A stretch of DNA of 64,000 nucleotides from Telluria antibiotica (GTDB lineage Bacteria > Pseudomonadota > Gammaproteobacteria > Burkholderiales > Burkholderiaceae_D): assembly GCF_011682055.1 (NCBI RefSeq), contig NZ_JAAQOM010000010.1, positions 1 through 64,000 on the forward strand, written 5' to 3'. The notes beneath the pieces were generated by a model that did not search any database, was not told the origin of the DNA, and worked only from the letters and a program-made list of their open reading frames with translations. The translations under genes and the position numbers were made by a program. Shown piece after piece: positions 52,865 to 62,672 of the stretch; positions within the stretch are counted from its first letter, which is position 1; each line of letters starts with the position of its first letter.

Positions 52865-54025
52865 ATGGAAGTCTCGAATTTCATCCTGCTGGCCCTGACC
52901 GGCATCCTGGCGGCCAGCGTGCCGCTCGCGCTCGTGTGGACGGCGACCGGTACGAACAAATACCGCAAGCTGGCGTGGGTGATCGCGTTCTTCACGTTCG
53001 ACCTGATCGTGTTCGGCGGCTTTACGCGCCTGACGGACTCCGGCCTCGGCTGCCCCGACTGGCCCGGCTGCTACGGCGAAGCGAACCCGTTCCTCGCGCA
53101 CGAGCACATCGCGGCGGCCGAGGCGCTGATGCCCACCGGTCCCGTGACGAAAGTGAAAGCCTGGATCGAGATGATCCACCGCTTCCTCGCGATGGGCATC
53201 GGCTTCCTGATCATCGGGCTGATGGTCGCGTCGTGGCTGGAGTGGCGCCGCGCGCGCGCGCGTGGCGGGCGTCCCGCGCACGGGCCGCTGCTGCCGACCG
53301 TGCTGTTCCTGTGGGTGTGCGTGCAGGGCGCGTTCGGCGCCTGGACCGTCACGTTGAAACTGCAGCCCGTCATCGTCACGTTGCACCTGCTGTTCGGCCT
53401 CACGCTGCTGGCGCTGGCCGTCTGGCTCGGCGGCCGCGAAGACAAGTTGATCGCGCCGCCGGCCCCGGCCGCGTCCGTGGAGGCGCTGCGCCGCCTGCGT
53501 CCGCTCGCGTGGCTGGCGGGCGCCGTGCTGCTCGTGCAACTGGCGCTGGGCGGGTGGGTGAGTACCAATTACGCGACACTGGCGTGCAGCGATTTCCCGC
53601 TTTGTAATGGACAAATTGTCCCAGAGATGGATTGGCAACATGGCTTCACGTTGTGGCGCGAACTGGGCAAGACGGCCGCCGGGCATTACCTGCCATTTGG
53701 CGCGCTGACCGCGATCCACTGGGTGCACCGGAACTTCGCGCTCGTCGTCGTGCTCGTGCTGGGCGCGACGGCGTGGCGCGCATGGCGCTTGCCGGGCCTG
53801 CACGGCACGGCGCGCAACCTGGCGCTCGTGCTTGCCGCCCAGGCAATGACGGGCATCGCGACGGTGTACCTGCGCTTCCCGTTGCCCATCGCCGTGCTGC
53901 ACAACGCGGGGGCGGCAGGACTCGTCCTGCTGGTGACCATGTTAAACTACAAGATACAGTATCAACTCGAGCTGGCGCTGCGCAGTCCACGACGTGAGGC
54001 GGCGACGTCCGCGAGCCACCCATGA
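52865..54025 (+). CDS. ctaA: heme A synthase CtaA/COX15
   Basis: 386 aa with eight helices. [22 protein letters not shown] carries the Cys pair; [14 protein letters not shown] and [13 protein letters not shown] hold heme-binding His. It oxidises heme O to heme A. The stop overlaps the ctaB start (ATGA). Confidence 0.96.
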   Translation: MEVSNFILLALTGILAASVPLALVWTATGTNKYRKLAWVIAFFTFDLIVFGGFTRLTDSGLGCPDWPGCYGEANPFLAHEHIAAAEALMPTGPVTKVKAWIEMIHRFLAMGIGFLIIGLMVASWLEWRRARARGGRPAHGPLLPTVLFLWVCVQGAFGAWTVTLKLQPVIVTLHLLFGLTLLALAVWLGGREDKLIAPPAPAASVEALRRLRPLAWLAGAVLLVQLALGGWVSTNYATLACSDFPLCNGQIVPEMDWQHGFTLWRELGKTAAGHYLPFGALTAIHWVHRNFALVVVLVLGATAWRAWRLPGLHGTARNLALVLAAQAMTGIATVYLRFPLPIAVLHNAGAAGLVLLVTMLNYKIQYQLELALRSPRREAATSASHP

Positions 54026-54927
54026 TTACGCAAACCGCCATCCACAAACCGCCCAGCCGCGTGGCCCAGTACTGGTCGCTGACCAAGCCGCGCGTCACCC
54101 AGCTGGCCGTTTTCTGCGCCGTGATCGGCATGTTCCTCGCCACCGACGGTTTCCCCGGCTGGCACGTGCTCGTCTGGGGCACGATCGGCATCTGGCTGCT
54201 GGCCGGCGCCGCATTCGCCGTCAACTGCCTGATCGAGGCGGAAGTCGACGCCCGCATGGCCCGCACGGCACGCCGCGCCACGGCGATGGGCGAGCTGTCG
54301 CCCACGCAGGTGCTGATCTTTTCCGCCATCATCGGCGGCGCCGGCATGGGCATCCTGTACACGATGGTCAATCCGCTGACGATGTGGCTCACGTTCGTCA
54401 CGTTCGTCGGCTATGCCCTCATCTACACCGTGCTGCTGAAGCCGAACACGCCGCAGAACATCGTCATCGGCGGCCTGTCCGGCGCGATGCCGCCCGCCCT
54501 CGGCTGGGCCGCCGTCGCGGGCGAGGTGCCGATGCAGGCATGGCTGCTCGTCCTCATCATCTTCGTCTGGACCCCGCCGCATTTCTGGGCCTTGGCCATG
54601 TACCGCCGCGACGACTACGTCCGTTCCGGCCTGCCCATGCTGCCCGTCACGCACGGCATGCAGTACACGGGGCAGCAGGTATGGCTGTACTCCGTCGCGC
54701 TCGCCGCGTGCACCTTGTTCCCGTACGCCGTCGGCATGAGCGGCGTCGTGTACCTCGCGGCCGCCGTCGTGCTGAACGCGATCTTCCTGCGCTACGGCTG
54801 GATGATCCACAAGCACTACAGCGACCAGGTCGCGCGCAAGGCCTTCGCCTGGTCCATCGTGTACCTGTCGCTGCTGTTCGCCGCGCTGCTCGTCGACCAC
54901 TACGTGAAACACTACCTGCCATTCTGA
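54022..54927 (+). CDS. ctaB: heme O synthase (protoheme farnesyltransferase)
   Basis: 301 aa UbiA-superfamily membrane enzyme. Asp-rich motif [18 protein letters not shown] and later [12 protein letters not shown]. It attaches farnesyl (from the ispA product) to heme B. Overlaps ctaA by 4 bp and touches the SCO gene. Confidence 0.96.
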   Translation: MITQTAIHKPPSRVAQYWSLTKPRVTQLAVFCAVIGMFLATDGFPGWHVLVWGTIGIWLLAGAAFAVNCLIEAEVDARMARTARRATAMGELSPTQVLIFSAIIGGAGMGILYTMVNPLTMWLTFVTFVGYALIYTVLLKPNTPQNIVIGGLSGAMPPALGWAAVAGEVPMQAWLLVLIIFVWTPPHFWALAMYRRDDYVRSGLPMLPVTHGMQYTGQQVWLYSVALAACTLFPYAVGMSGVVYLAAAVVLNAIFLRYGWMIHKHYSDQVARKAFAWSIVYLSLLFAALLVDHYVKHYLPF

Positions 54928-55529
54928 TGATGAAAAAACTGCTGCCCGCGCTCGTCGCCGCCTGCGCATTGACCGTCTCCCTCGCCGCATGCGACAAACT
55001 GCCGGGCAAGCAGAAAGAGGCCTTCCAGAACACGGACGTCACGGGCCTCGACTACGCGAAAGGCTTCGCGCTGACCGACCACACGGGCAAGCCGCGCACC
55101 CTGGCCGACTTCAAGGGCAAGGTCGTCGTCGTCTTCTTCGGCTACACGCAATGCCCGGACGTGTGCCCGACGACGATGGCGGAAATGGCGTCCGTCATGC
55201 AGAAACTGGGGCCGCTCGCCGACCAGGTGCAGGTGCTGTTCATTACCCTCGACCCCGAGCGCGACACACAGCAACTGCTGTCCCAGTACGTGCCCGCATT
55301 CGACAAGCGCTTCATCGGCCTGCGCGGCACGCCTGACCAGACGGCGAAGACGGCCAAGGATTTCAAGGTGTTCTACTCGAAGGTGCCGGGCACGGAGCCG
55401 GGCAGCTACACGATCGACCACACGGCCGGCAGCTACGTCTTCGACCGCGACGGCCGCCTGCGCCTGTTCATCCGCCACGGCCAGGGCGCTGACCCGATCG
55501 TGCACGACCTGCGCCAGCTGCTCTCCTGA
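54927..55529 (+). CDS. SCO family copper chaperone lipoprotein
   Basis: 200 aa. Lipoprotein signal (lipobox LAAC) and an SCO domain with the copper CPDVC motif and the third ligand in TIDHTAGSYVFD. It supports CuA assembly in CoxB. Its last base overlaps the next gene start. Confidence 0.95.
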   Translation: MMKKLLPALVAACALTVSLAACDKLPGKQKEAFQNTDVTGLDYAKGFALTDHTGKPRTLADFKGKVVVVFFGYTQCPDVCPTTMAEMASVMQKLGPLADQVQVLFITLDPERDTQQLLSQYVPAFDKRFIGLRGTPDQTAKTAKDFKVFYSKVPGTEPGSYTIDHTAGSYVFDRDGRLRLFIRHGQGADPIVHDLRQLLS

Positions 55530-56599
55530 TGGACACGCGGCCAGGCAGGAATCATGCGCGCGCCGGCGCCGTCATCCTGCTGACCGTCGGCTGCCTGTAC
55601 GTCCTGCAACCGTTCCTGGCCGCGATCCTGTTCGCGGCGGCCGTCGTCATCTCGTCCTGGCCCTTGTACCAGAAGCTGCTGCGGCGCCTGCGCGGCCGGC
55701 GCACGGCCGCCGCGCTGACGATGACCTTGTCGCTCACGCTGCTCGTGATCATCCCGCTGGCGCTCGTCGCCTACAACCTCGCGGACAACGTCGCATCGTC
55801 GTTCGACCAGATCCGCGCCGCGCTGGACCAGGGCGAGCTGCTGCCCCCCGCGTGGGTGCGCGACATCCCGCTCGTCGGGGACCAGCTGGACAACTACCTG
55901 CGCCAGCTCGTCGCCAGCCGCGAACGCATGATGGAACTGGCGCGGCGCATGGTCGAACCGGCACGCCACGCGCTGCTGTCCGGCGGGATGATGCTGGGCG
56001 CCGGCGTCGCGCAGATGAGCCTCGCCGCATTCGTCAGTTTCTTCTTCTACCGCGACGGCGCGGCATTGATGAACGTGATCGCCGCCGCCATGCGCCGCAT
56101 CATGGGTGACGACGCGCCGGACGTCATGGACATCGTCGGCCAGACCGTGCGCGGCGTGATGTACGGCCTGCTCGGTACGGCGCTGGCGCAGGCGCTCGTC
56201 GCGGCCGCCGGTTTCGCCATCGCGCACGTGCCCGCGGTGGCGCTGCTGTCGGTGCTCGTGTTCGTGTCGTCGTTGATTCCCGTCGGCCCGCCCATCGTGT
56301 GGGGCGGCGCGGCGCTGTGGCTGTTCGCGCAGGGCGAGACGGGGTGGGGCATCTTCATGCTCGTGTGGGGCTTCTTCCTGATCAGCGGCGTCGACAACGT
56401 CGTGCGTCCGATGCTGATCAGCCGCGGCTCCAGCCTGCCGTTCCTGCTCACGCTGCTGGGCGTACTGGGCGGCGTGATCGCATTCGGCTTCGTCGGCATG
56501 TTCATCGGGCCCACGTTGCTGGCCGTCGGCTATTCGCTGATGAGTGGCTGGACGCACACGCGCGATCCGATCGTGAAGCAGGGCGCCGACGGCGCCTGA
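55529..56599 (+). CDS. AI-2E family transporter
   Basis: 356 aa. Eight helices typical of the AI-2E/PerM family, with VSSLIPVGPPIVWGGAALWLF and NVVRPMLISRGSSLPFLLTLLGVLGG. Members export small molecules or ions; the substrate is uncertain. The ATG overlaps the SCO stop by one base (TGATG), so it rides at the end of the cox cluster. Confidence 0.92.
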   Translation: MDTRPGRNHARAGAVILLTVGCLYVLQPFLAAILFAAAVVISSWPLYQKLLRRLRGRRTAAALTMTLSLTLLVIIPLALVAYNLADNVASSFDQIRAALDQGELLPPAWVRDIPLVGDQLDNYLRQLVASRERMMELARRMVEPARHALLSGGMMLGAGVAQMSLAAFVSFFFYRDGAALMNVIAAAMRRIMGDDAPDVMDIVGQTVRGVMYGLLGTALAQALVAAAGFAIAHVPAVALLSVLVFVSSLIPVGPPIVWGGAALWLFAQGETGWGIFMLVWGFFLISGVDNVVRPMLISRGSSLPFLLTLLGVLGGVIAFGFVGMFIGPTLLAVGYSLMSGWTHTRDPIVKQGADGA

Positions 56600-56671
56600 T
56601 CCGACGCCGGCACGGCGGTCGCACATGGATAGTTTTGAATAGATTCCGTGTGGAAATGCTTTGATGTATTT

Positions 56672-56695
56672 CATTAATCAGGCTAGTGATTAATG
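56672..56695. promoter_or_regulatory. inverted repeat upstream of the xyloglucanase gene
   Basis: A perfect 9-bp inverted repeat (CATTAATCA and TGATTAATG, six-base spacer GGCTAG) lies about 117 bp before the GH74 start in an AT-rich gap. It has the form of a dimeric operator. TTGAAT at 56635-56640 is a weak -35 candidate. The binding factor is unknown. Confidence 0.5.
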
Positions 56696-56812
56696 GACTA
56701 TTAGCACGTGCATCGTCCTTACATAATTGTTTCCGCTCATAAAGTCACTCAGCCCTCGTCCTCGACGACGGGAACAGGCTGGGACCTTCCAAGACTAAAA
56801 ACGGAGACAACG

Positions 56813-59317
56813 ATGCAATTGAAAAAAACGCTGGCCCTGACCTTGGGCCTGCTGTTCTCGCTGGGCGCGAACGCCGAAACCTATCGCTGGGACAACGTCG
56901 CAATGGGCGGCGCTGGTTATGTCATTGGTGTCATCCCAAGCAAGGTCGAGCGCGGCGTGGTCTATGCCCGCACCGACGTGGGCGGTTCCTACCGCTGGGA
57001 CACCCAGAACAGCCGCTGGATCCCGCTGACGGACTGGATCAGCGAAGCGGATACCGGCCTGATGGGCGTAGAGTCGATCGCGGTCGACCCGCGCAACCCG
57101 GGCACCGTCTACATGCTGGCAGGGACCAGCTACTTCAGCAACGGCAAGACCGTGATCATGCGCTCGACCGACTATGGCCAGCATTTCGACCTGGTCGACG
57201 TGACGTCCCAGTTCAAGGCCCACGGCAATGGCATGGGCCGCCAGAATGGCGAAAAACTGCAGGTCGACCCGGGTTCGAGCAACGTCCTGTTCGTCGGTAC
57301 CCGCGACAACGGCCTGTTCAAGAGCGTCGATTCGGGCAAGACGTGGACCCACGTGGCCGGACTGACCGTGGGCTCGACGGCGAACGGCAACGGCATCAGC
57401 TTCGTGCTGCTCGATCCGACCAGCGTCAGCGGCGGCACGGCCAAGCGCATCTACGTCGGCGTGTCGCGTTACGGTTCGGCCGGACCGAGCCTGTACATGA
57501 GCAAGGACGGCGGCGTCACCTTCGCCCCGGTCGCGGGCGCGCCGACGAGCCTGATGCCGCAGCGCGCGGCAATCACGTCCAAGGGACGCCTGTACCTGAC
57601 CTATGCCAACGGCGCCGGACCGCACGGCCTGAACGACAGCGAACCGATGACCACGGGCCAGGTCTGGGAATACAACACCATCCTCGGCGTGTGGACGAAC
57701 GTCACGCCGGCCGGCATGACCAACGCGTTCGCCGGCATCAGCGTGGACCCGAACAATCCGAAACACCTGATCACGTCGACCACCAACATGTACCGGCTGC
57801 AGCAACAGCAGCCGGCCACCTACGGCGACCACATCTTCACGTCCTACGACGCGGGCCGCTCCTGGGTCGACCTGATGCAACGCGGCTTCGAGATCGACCC
57901 GAACGGCATCGACTGGGTCAAGTACTCGTCGATCCACTGGGCCGGCGACGTCGAGTTCGACCCCTTCGATTCGAAGAGCGCATGGGTGATCTCGGGTAAC
58001 GGCGTGTTCAAGACGAGCGACATCGATGCATCGCTGAGCACCTGGAAGTTCGACGTGCACGGCATCGAAGAGAGCGTCCCGACCGCCGTCGAGAGCATTC
58101 CGGGCGGCCCGCTGGTGTCGACCATCGGCGACTACGACGGCTTCGTCCACACCGATCCGGCCCAGTACGGCATCCGCCATAATCCGGGCGGTGGCACGAA
58201 CACCGGCCTCGCCGTTGCGGCGCAGGCACCGCAAGTGATGGCGCGGGCCGCCTGGGACAAGATCTACGTCTCGACGAATATGGGCGCGAGCTGGCAAGCG
58301 GCGCCGTCCATGAACGGCAACTTCGGCAGGGTGGCCCTGTCGGCCGACGGCTTCGTGCTGCTGCACAGCCCGGCAGGCTCGACCACGACATACCGTTCGA
58401 CCGACTTCGGCACCAACTGGACGCCGGTGGCCGGCCTGTCCGTGAAGGACGCCTATCCGGTCGCCGACAAGGTCAACCCGGCCAAGTTCTACGTCTACGA
58501 CCGGGCGAGCGGCCAGATGCTGGTCAGCACCGATGGCGGCGTGTCGTTCACCGCGAAAGCCAGCCTGGCGGTGGGCGGCAACAGCCTGGTGCGCGCCACG
58601 CCCGGCATCGAGGGCGACGTGTGGGCCTGCCTGGACTCCAAAGGCCTGTCCCATTCGGTCGACTCGGGCGTCACCTTCACGAGCGTGGGCGGCATCAGCT
58701 CCTGCGGCGCCGTCGGCCTGGGCAAGGAAGCGCCCGGCGCAAACTATCCGACCCTCTACATGTGGGGCACGGTGGGGGCGTCGCGTGGCCTGTTGCGGTC
58801 GATCGACAAGGGCGCGCACTGGGATCGCGTCAACGACGATGCCCACCAGTACGGCGGCGCGATCCAGGGCTGGGTCAACGGCGACATGAACACCTACGGC
58901 ACGGTCTACATGAGCACCAACAGCCGCGGCATCGCCTACGGCAAGATCGATGCGAACGGCGACGTGCAAGTGGTGCCGCAAGTGCCGGTCAAGCCGGCGC
59001 CCACCGCCCTGTGCACGTACCAACTCTCCGGCAGCTGGTGGGGCGGTGGCATCGCCACTGTCTCGATCACCAACCAGGGTACGGAAACGCTGCATGGCTG
59101 GCAGGTCTCCTGGACCTACACCGACGGCACGTATGTGGCGGGCAACGCGTGGAACGGCGTCGTGACGGGCACCGCGCCGACGTTCACCGGTTCGGATGGC
59201 GGTGGCTGGAACAAGGACATCGCTCCGGGCGGGACGGCCTCGTTCGGTTTCGTCTTCGGCGGCCAGGACGCGATGAACGTGAATATGCCGCAAGTGACCG
59301 GCGACATCTGCAAATAA
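56813..59317 (+). CDS. secreted GH74 xyloglucanase with C-terminal CBM2
   Basis: 834 aa. Signal peptide (ends GANA), then the double seven-bladed GH74 propeller: RTDVGGSYRWD holds one catalytic Asp, and a later Asp (about GDYDGF) is the second. Blades repeat with TRDNGLFKSVDSGKTWTHVAGL and LYMSKDGGVTFAPVAG. The C-terminal 100 residues form a CBM2-type cellulose-binding module (CTYQLSGSWWGGGIATVSITNQG to DICK). It cleaves xyloglucan. It precedes a PEP-CTERM gene. Confidence 0.95.
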   Translation: MQLKKTLALTLGLLFSLGANAETYRWDNVAMGGAGYVIGVIPSKVERGVVYARTDVGGSYRWDTQNSRWIPLTDWISEADTGLMGVESIAVDPRNPGTVYMLAGTSYFSNGKTVIMRSTDYGQHFDLVDVTSQFKAHGNGMGRQNGEKLQVDPGSSNVLFVGTRDNGLFKSVDSGKTWTHVAGLTVGSTANGNGISFVLLDPTSVSGGTAKRIYVGVSRYGSAGPSLYMSKDGGVTFAPVAGAPTSLMPQRAAITSKGRLYLTYANGAGPHGLNDSEPMTTGQVWEYNTILGVWTNVTPAGMTNAFAGISVDPNNPKHLITSTTNMYRLQQQQPATYGDHIFTSYDAGRSWVDLMQRGFEIDPNGIDWVKYSSIHWAGDVEFDPFDSKSAWVISGNGVFKTSDIDASLSTWKFDVHGIEESVPTAVESIPGGPLVSTIGDYDGFVHTDPAQYGIRHNPGGGTNTGLAVAAQAPQVMARAAWDKIYVSTNMGASWQAAPSMNGNFGRVALSADGFVLLHSPAGSTTTYRSTDFGTNWTPVAGLSVKDAYPVADKVNPAKFYVYDRASGQMLVSTDGGVSFTAKASLAVGGNSLVRATPGIEGDVWACLDSKGLSHSVDSGVTFTSVGGISSCGAVGLGKEAPGANYPTLYMWGTVGASRGLLRSIDKGAHWDRVNDDAHQYGGAIQGWVNGDMNTYGTVYMSTNSRGIAYGKIDANGDVQVVPQVPVKPAPTALCTYQLSGSWWGGGIATVSITNQGTETLHGWQVSWTYTDGTYVAGNAWNGVVTGTAPTFTGSDGGGWNKDIAPGGTASFGFVFGGQDAMNVNMPQVTGDICK

Positions 59318-59346
59318 CGCACCCTGACACAGCAAAGGACAACATC

Positions 59347-59967
59347 ATGAAAAAGACTCTGTTCGCCCTGATCGCCAGCGCCAGCCTGATGCTGGCCGGC
59401 GCCGCCAACGCCGGTGTCATCGGTTTCGAGGACGTCGTGATAACGGACGGCGACCCCACCAGCCTGAGCGATCTCAATCCGTACGCCGGCCTGACCTTCG
59501 GCGACGATTGGTTCGCCGGCGACAACACCGTCGGCTACGGTAACGCCGCCCACGGCGGCACGCATTTCGCCGTGAACGGCTTCAGCGACGACGGCGCCAC
59601 CATCAGCAGCGCCACGCCGTTCAATTTCGCCGGCGCGTGGTTCGCGGCGCCGGTCGGCCCCGCCGACAAGGCGTCGTGGGTCGCCATTTCCGCCTATGAC
59701 GCCGGCAATAACCTGATCGGCACGACGGGGCACGTCGCGATCGGCGACGCCTACGTGTGGGCGGCCGCGGCGTTCAACAACGTGTCGTCGCTGACCATCA
59801 CGCGCGACACCGGCTGGTACGTCATGGACGACTTCACCACCGTCGCTTCCGTGCCGCCCGCCGGCCAGGTGCCCGAACCGGCGAATCCGCTGCTGCTGGG
59901 CGCCGGCGCGTTCGCCCTGGTGCTGGGCCGCGCACGCCGCCGCAAGGCGTCCGGCTCGGCGGCATGA
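59347..59967 (+). CDS. PEP-CTERM sorting domain protein
   Basis: 206 aa. Signal peptide (ends ANA), a beta-sandwich body with Gly/Asp-rich turns, and a C-terminal VPEPANPLLLGAGAFALVLGRARRRK: the PEP-CTERM signal cut by an exosortase and likely surface-exposed. It follows the GH74 gene by 29 bp, suggesting cotranscription. No exosortase is in the window. Confidence 0.88.
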   Translation: MKKTLFALIASASLMLAGAANAGVIGFEDVVITDGDPTSLSDLNPYAGLTFGDDWFAGDNTVGYGNAAHGGTHFAVNGFSDDGATISSATPFNFAGAWFAAPVGPADKASWVAISAYDAGNNLIGTTGHVAIGDAYVWAAAAFNNVSSLTITRDTGWYVMDDFTTVASVPPAGQVPEPANPLLLGAGAFALVLGRARRRKASGSAA

Positions 59968-60038
59968 CGCCGGCCCGTCCGCCACGCTTGCCTTGCCGGG
60001 CAAGACGTGGCGGCGGCCGAGGGCGCGCGCCTGACGTC

Positions 60039-60425
60039 TCAGACCGGCAGCGCGCGCCGGTTCCACAGATGGCCGCTAAGCAGCGCGAGCACGCCGAGCC
60101 CCGCCCACGCGAGACTCGATGCGGCCGTCGCAGTGCCGTGGAAGCCGACCACGTCGGCCCACGCGCCGCGGCTCACGTTGGCGCTCACGTACAGGACGAG
60201 CAGGAACAGCGCGAGGAACGTGCGCGACGTGCCGCTCGTGCGGCCCAGCATGGTCGCGAACGCGGCCAGCGCGAACACGCCGGACAGCAAGGCGGCCGCG
60301 CGCACCGGGTCCGTCACCGCGACGTGCAGTATGGCGACGCCTGTGAACATCAGCCCGAGCACGACGCTCGCGGCGAACTGGCGCCAGTAGCGCCGCGCCG
60401 ACCCGCCCGGGACGGCCGCACTCAT
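60039..60425 (-). pseudogene. truncated ABC permease remnant
   Basis: A 128-aa frame with three or four helices and the end YWRQFAASVVLGLMFTG to SSLAWAGLGVLALLSGHLWNRRALPV, like the last part of an ABC-2 type permease. The N-terminal membrane domain is missing. It overlaps the ATPase remnant by 4 bp (ATGA), the usual coupling of the pair, so both lie where an ABC exporter stood. Could be a small membrane protein in its own right. Confidence 0.5.
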
Positions 60426-60703
60426 GCCAGCAGGCGGCGGATGCGGCCCGCGTCGCGCACGCCCTTCAGTGCGGCGAAGTGGCGCATGAATTCGAGCGCC
60501 GTCACGTTGCGGTAGACGTCGAAGTCCTGCGGCAGGTAGCCCAGGCGGTTGCGCAGCGCATCGGGCCGCGCCACGACGTCGCCGCCGTCGAACAGGATCC
60601 GGCCGCCGCTCGGTCGCGTGAGCGTGGCGAGGCGCAGTGACGCGTCGGCGACGGCCGTGACGTTCTTGCCGAAGGTCTTGGTGACGTTGTGCAGCTCCAG
60701 CAT
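60422..60703 (-). pseudogene. ABC transporter ATPase with Walker A and signature deleted
   Basis: A 93-aa frame. MLELHNVTKTFGKNVTAVADAS is the first strand of an ABC ATPase, but it jumps to TLTRPSGGRILFDGGDVV with the Walker A loop between them absent. The Q-loop region LGYLPQDFDVYRNVTALEFM is kept, then it stops at RIRRLLA before the signature and Walker B. In-frame deletion is the simplest reading. It cannot hydrolyse ATP. Confidence 0.8.
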
Positions 60704-60750
60704 GGCGGCATCCGGCGAGTGGCGATGCGGCCACTCTAGACCCGCGCGGA

Positions 60751-61899
60751 TCAGCGTGTGCCGGCCGTGCGACGGAATGCGTGTTCGGTGGTACGAGCGG
60801 TGGCGTACGTGGCGCTCCAGCGCGCGCGCAGGCGCATGAACGGCGTCTCCACGCAGCGGTAGAGGAGCCAGCCGCCGGCGATGCCCGCGGCCATGACGGC
60901 CACGATGGTCACGGGCGCGCCCGTGTCGACGTGCAGACGTTCCAGCTGCGGCCGCAAGACCATGAACACGGGCTTGTGCACGAGGTAGACGGCGTACGAC
61001 CACAGCGCCAGCGACGCGGCGCCCGGCACGTGGATCCTGTTCAGCACGCAGTGCGGCGCGAGGGATGCGCACACGAGCAGGCTGAAACTCAGCGCCACCA
61101 GCGAGAAGCCGAACGTCGAGGTGACCCACGTCGTCGGCCAGTCGAGGTGGATGCACGTGAGGATGCCGATGCTCGCCGCGAGGCCGGCGGCGCACAGCGC
61201 GTTCGCGTGGCGCAGCAGGCGCGCGAACGCCTGCGGGTGGAAGTTGCGCAGCAGCGCGATGGCGACGCCGGGCAGCAGTTCGTCGGCGCGGCAGAAGCTC
61301 GAATAATAGACCTCGGCCGAGAACGCGTCGTGGCCGTCCAACAGGAACGCCGCGGCGCGCGTGGCCATGCCGCCCGCGATGGCGCCGACCAGCAAGGTCC
61401 ACGCGAGCCTCAGGGGAAAGCCGCTGCGGGCCAGCGCCAGCACGGCGAGGGGCAGCAGCAGGTAGAACTGCTCCTCGATGCACAGCGACCAGGAATGCGA
61501 GAACGTCTGGCCGTAGGCGAGCCCGAAGTTCTGCGTGAACGTCAGGAACCGCCACGCCGCGGGCGCGGTCGGCCCGCCCAGCGCCGGCCCCGGGAACAGC
61601 CAGTACACGGCCAGCACGACGTAGTAATTCGGCAGCGTGCGCAGCAGGCGCCGCACGAAGAACGCCTTCAACGACAAGTCTTCGCCGCGCGCCGCGGGCG
61701 CCAGCAACTGGTTGCCGATGAGGTAGCCGCTCAGCACGAAGAACAGGTCGACGCCGGCCCAGCCGGCCTGGCCCACGGCGCCGAACGTGGGCGCGCGGTT
61801 GACGAAGCCGGCGTAATGCGTCATCAGGACGAGCAGGATGGCGGCAGCGCGCAGCAGGTCAAGGCCGCGCAGGCGTGGAGTGGTGACGGGTTCGGTCAT
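60751..61899 (-). CDS. acyltransferase family membrane protein
   Basis: 382 aa with ten or so helices; the acyltransferase_3 pattern LRAAAILLVLMTHYAGFV with the conserved His and the later FFVRRLLRTLPNYYVVL and SWSLCIEEQFYLLLP. These O-acetylate or acylate envelope sugars. It overlaps the LytTR gene by 4 bp, so the three genes to the right form one leftward operon. Confidence 0.92.
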   Translation of the reverse strand: MTEPVTTPRLRGLDLLRAAAILLVLMTHYAGFVNRAPTFGAVGQAGWAGVDLFFVLSGYLIGNQLLAPAARGEDLSLKAFFVRRLLRTLPNYYVVLAVYWLFPGPALGGPTAPAAWRFLTFTQNFGLAYGQTFSHSWSLCIEEQFYLLLPLAVLALARSGFPLRLAWTLLVGAIAGGMATRAAAFLLDGHDAFSAEVYYSSFCRADELLPGVAIALLRNFHPQAFARLLRHANALCAAGLAASIGILTCIHLDWPTTWVTSTFGFSLVALSFSLLVCASLAPHCVLNRIHVPGAASLALWSYAVYLVHKPVFMVLRPQLERLHVDTGAPVTIVAVMAAGIAGGWLLYRCVETPFMRLRARWSATYATARTTEHAFRRTAGTR

Positions 61900-62672
61900 G
61901 CGATGTGGGCCGGGTTGCCTGGTTCGGTAGCCGGCACGCCGTTGCGGCGCGCGAGCGCCTCCGTCAGCGCCGGCATGTAGGTGCGGCTCGCGCGCAGCAG
62001 CGTGCCGTCGCGCAGGCGCAGCAGCGCGTCGCGGTTGGTCAGCGCGCGCAGTTCGGCGATGCGGTCCAGGCGCACGATGGACGAGCGGTGCACGCGCTGG
62101 AACACGCTTGGGTCGAGGCGCAGCGCCAGCGCCTGCAGGCGTTCGCGCACGAGGTAGGTTCGGCTGCCGACGTGCAGGGTGGCGTAGTCGCCGTCGGCCT
62201 CGATGCGTTCCACGTCGGTCGCCTCGACGAGCACGGTGCGGGTGCCGACGCGGACGGAGAAGGTGCGCGTCCACGCCGCCGCCGCGGGCCGCGCCGCGTC
62301 GGGGCGGCGGTACGGCAAGGCGAGGCGGGCGCGGTCCAGCGCTTCGTCCAGGCGGTCGTCGTCGACGGGTTTCAGCAGGTAGTCGAGCGCGGCCAGGTCG
62401 AACGCGCGCACGGCGAAGTTGTCGTGCGCGGTGAGCAGGATTGCGAGCGGCCGCTCGGCGCGGGGCAGGGCGGCCAGCATGTCGAGGCCGTTCCGGCCCG
62501 GCATCTCGACGTCGACGAACACGAGGTCCGGACGGACGGCGGCAAGGCCGGCAGCGGCCGTGATGCTGTCGCCGTATTCCGCGACGAGTGCGATGTCCGC
62601 ATGGCGCGCGAGCCGCGCCTTCACGGCGAGCCGCGCCAGCGGTTCGTCGTCGACGAGCGCGACGCGGATCAT
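61896..62672 (-). CDS. LytTR-type response regulator
   Basis: 258 aa. Receiver domain (VALVDDEPLARLAVKARL, phosphoacceptor Asp in VFVDVEMPGRNG, and LLKPVDDDRL) then a LytTR DNA-binding domain (ADGDYATLHVGSRTYLVRERLQAL, VHRSSIVRLDRIAEL). Partner of the sensor kinase upstream (4-bp overlap). It probably controls the acyltransferase gene or others. Confidence 0.95.
   Translation of the reverse strand: MIRVALVDDEPLARLAVKARLARHADIALVAEYGDSITAAAGLAAVRPDLVFVDVEMPGRNGLDMLAALPRAERPLAILLTAHDNFAVRAFDLAALDYLLKPVDDDRLDEALDRARLALPYRRPDAARPAAAAWTRTFSVRVGTRTVLVEATDVERIEADGDYATLHVGSRTYLVRERLQALALRLDPSVFQRVHRSSIVRLDRIAELRALTNRDALLRLRDGTLLRASRTYMPALTEALARRNGVPATEPGNPAHIA

Noticed and set aside
56795..59335. 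Minus-strand frame opposite the GH74 gene
   Set aside because: A shadow of a repetitive GC-rich propeller gene with no recognisable domain.
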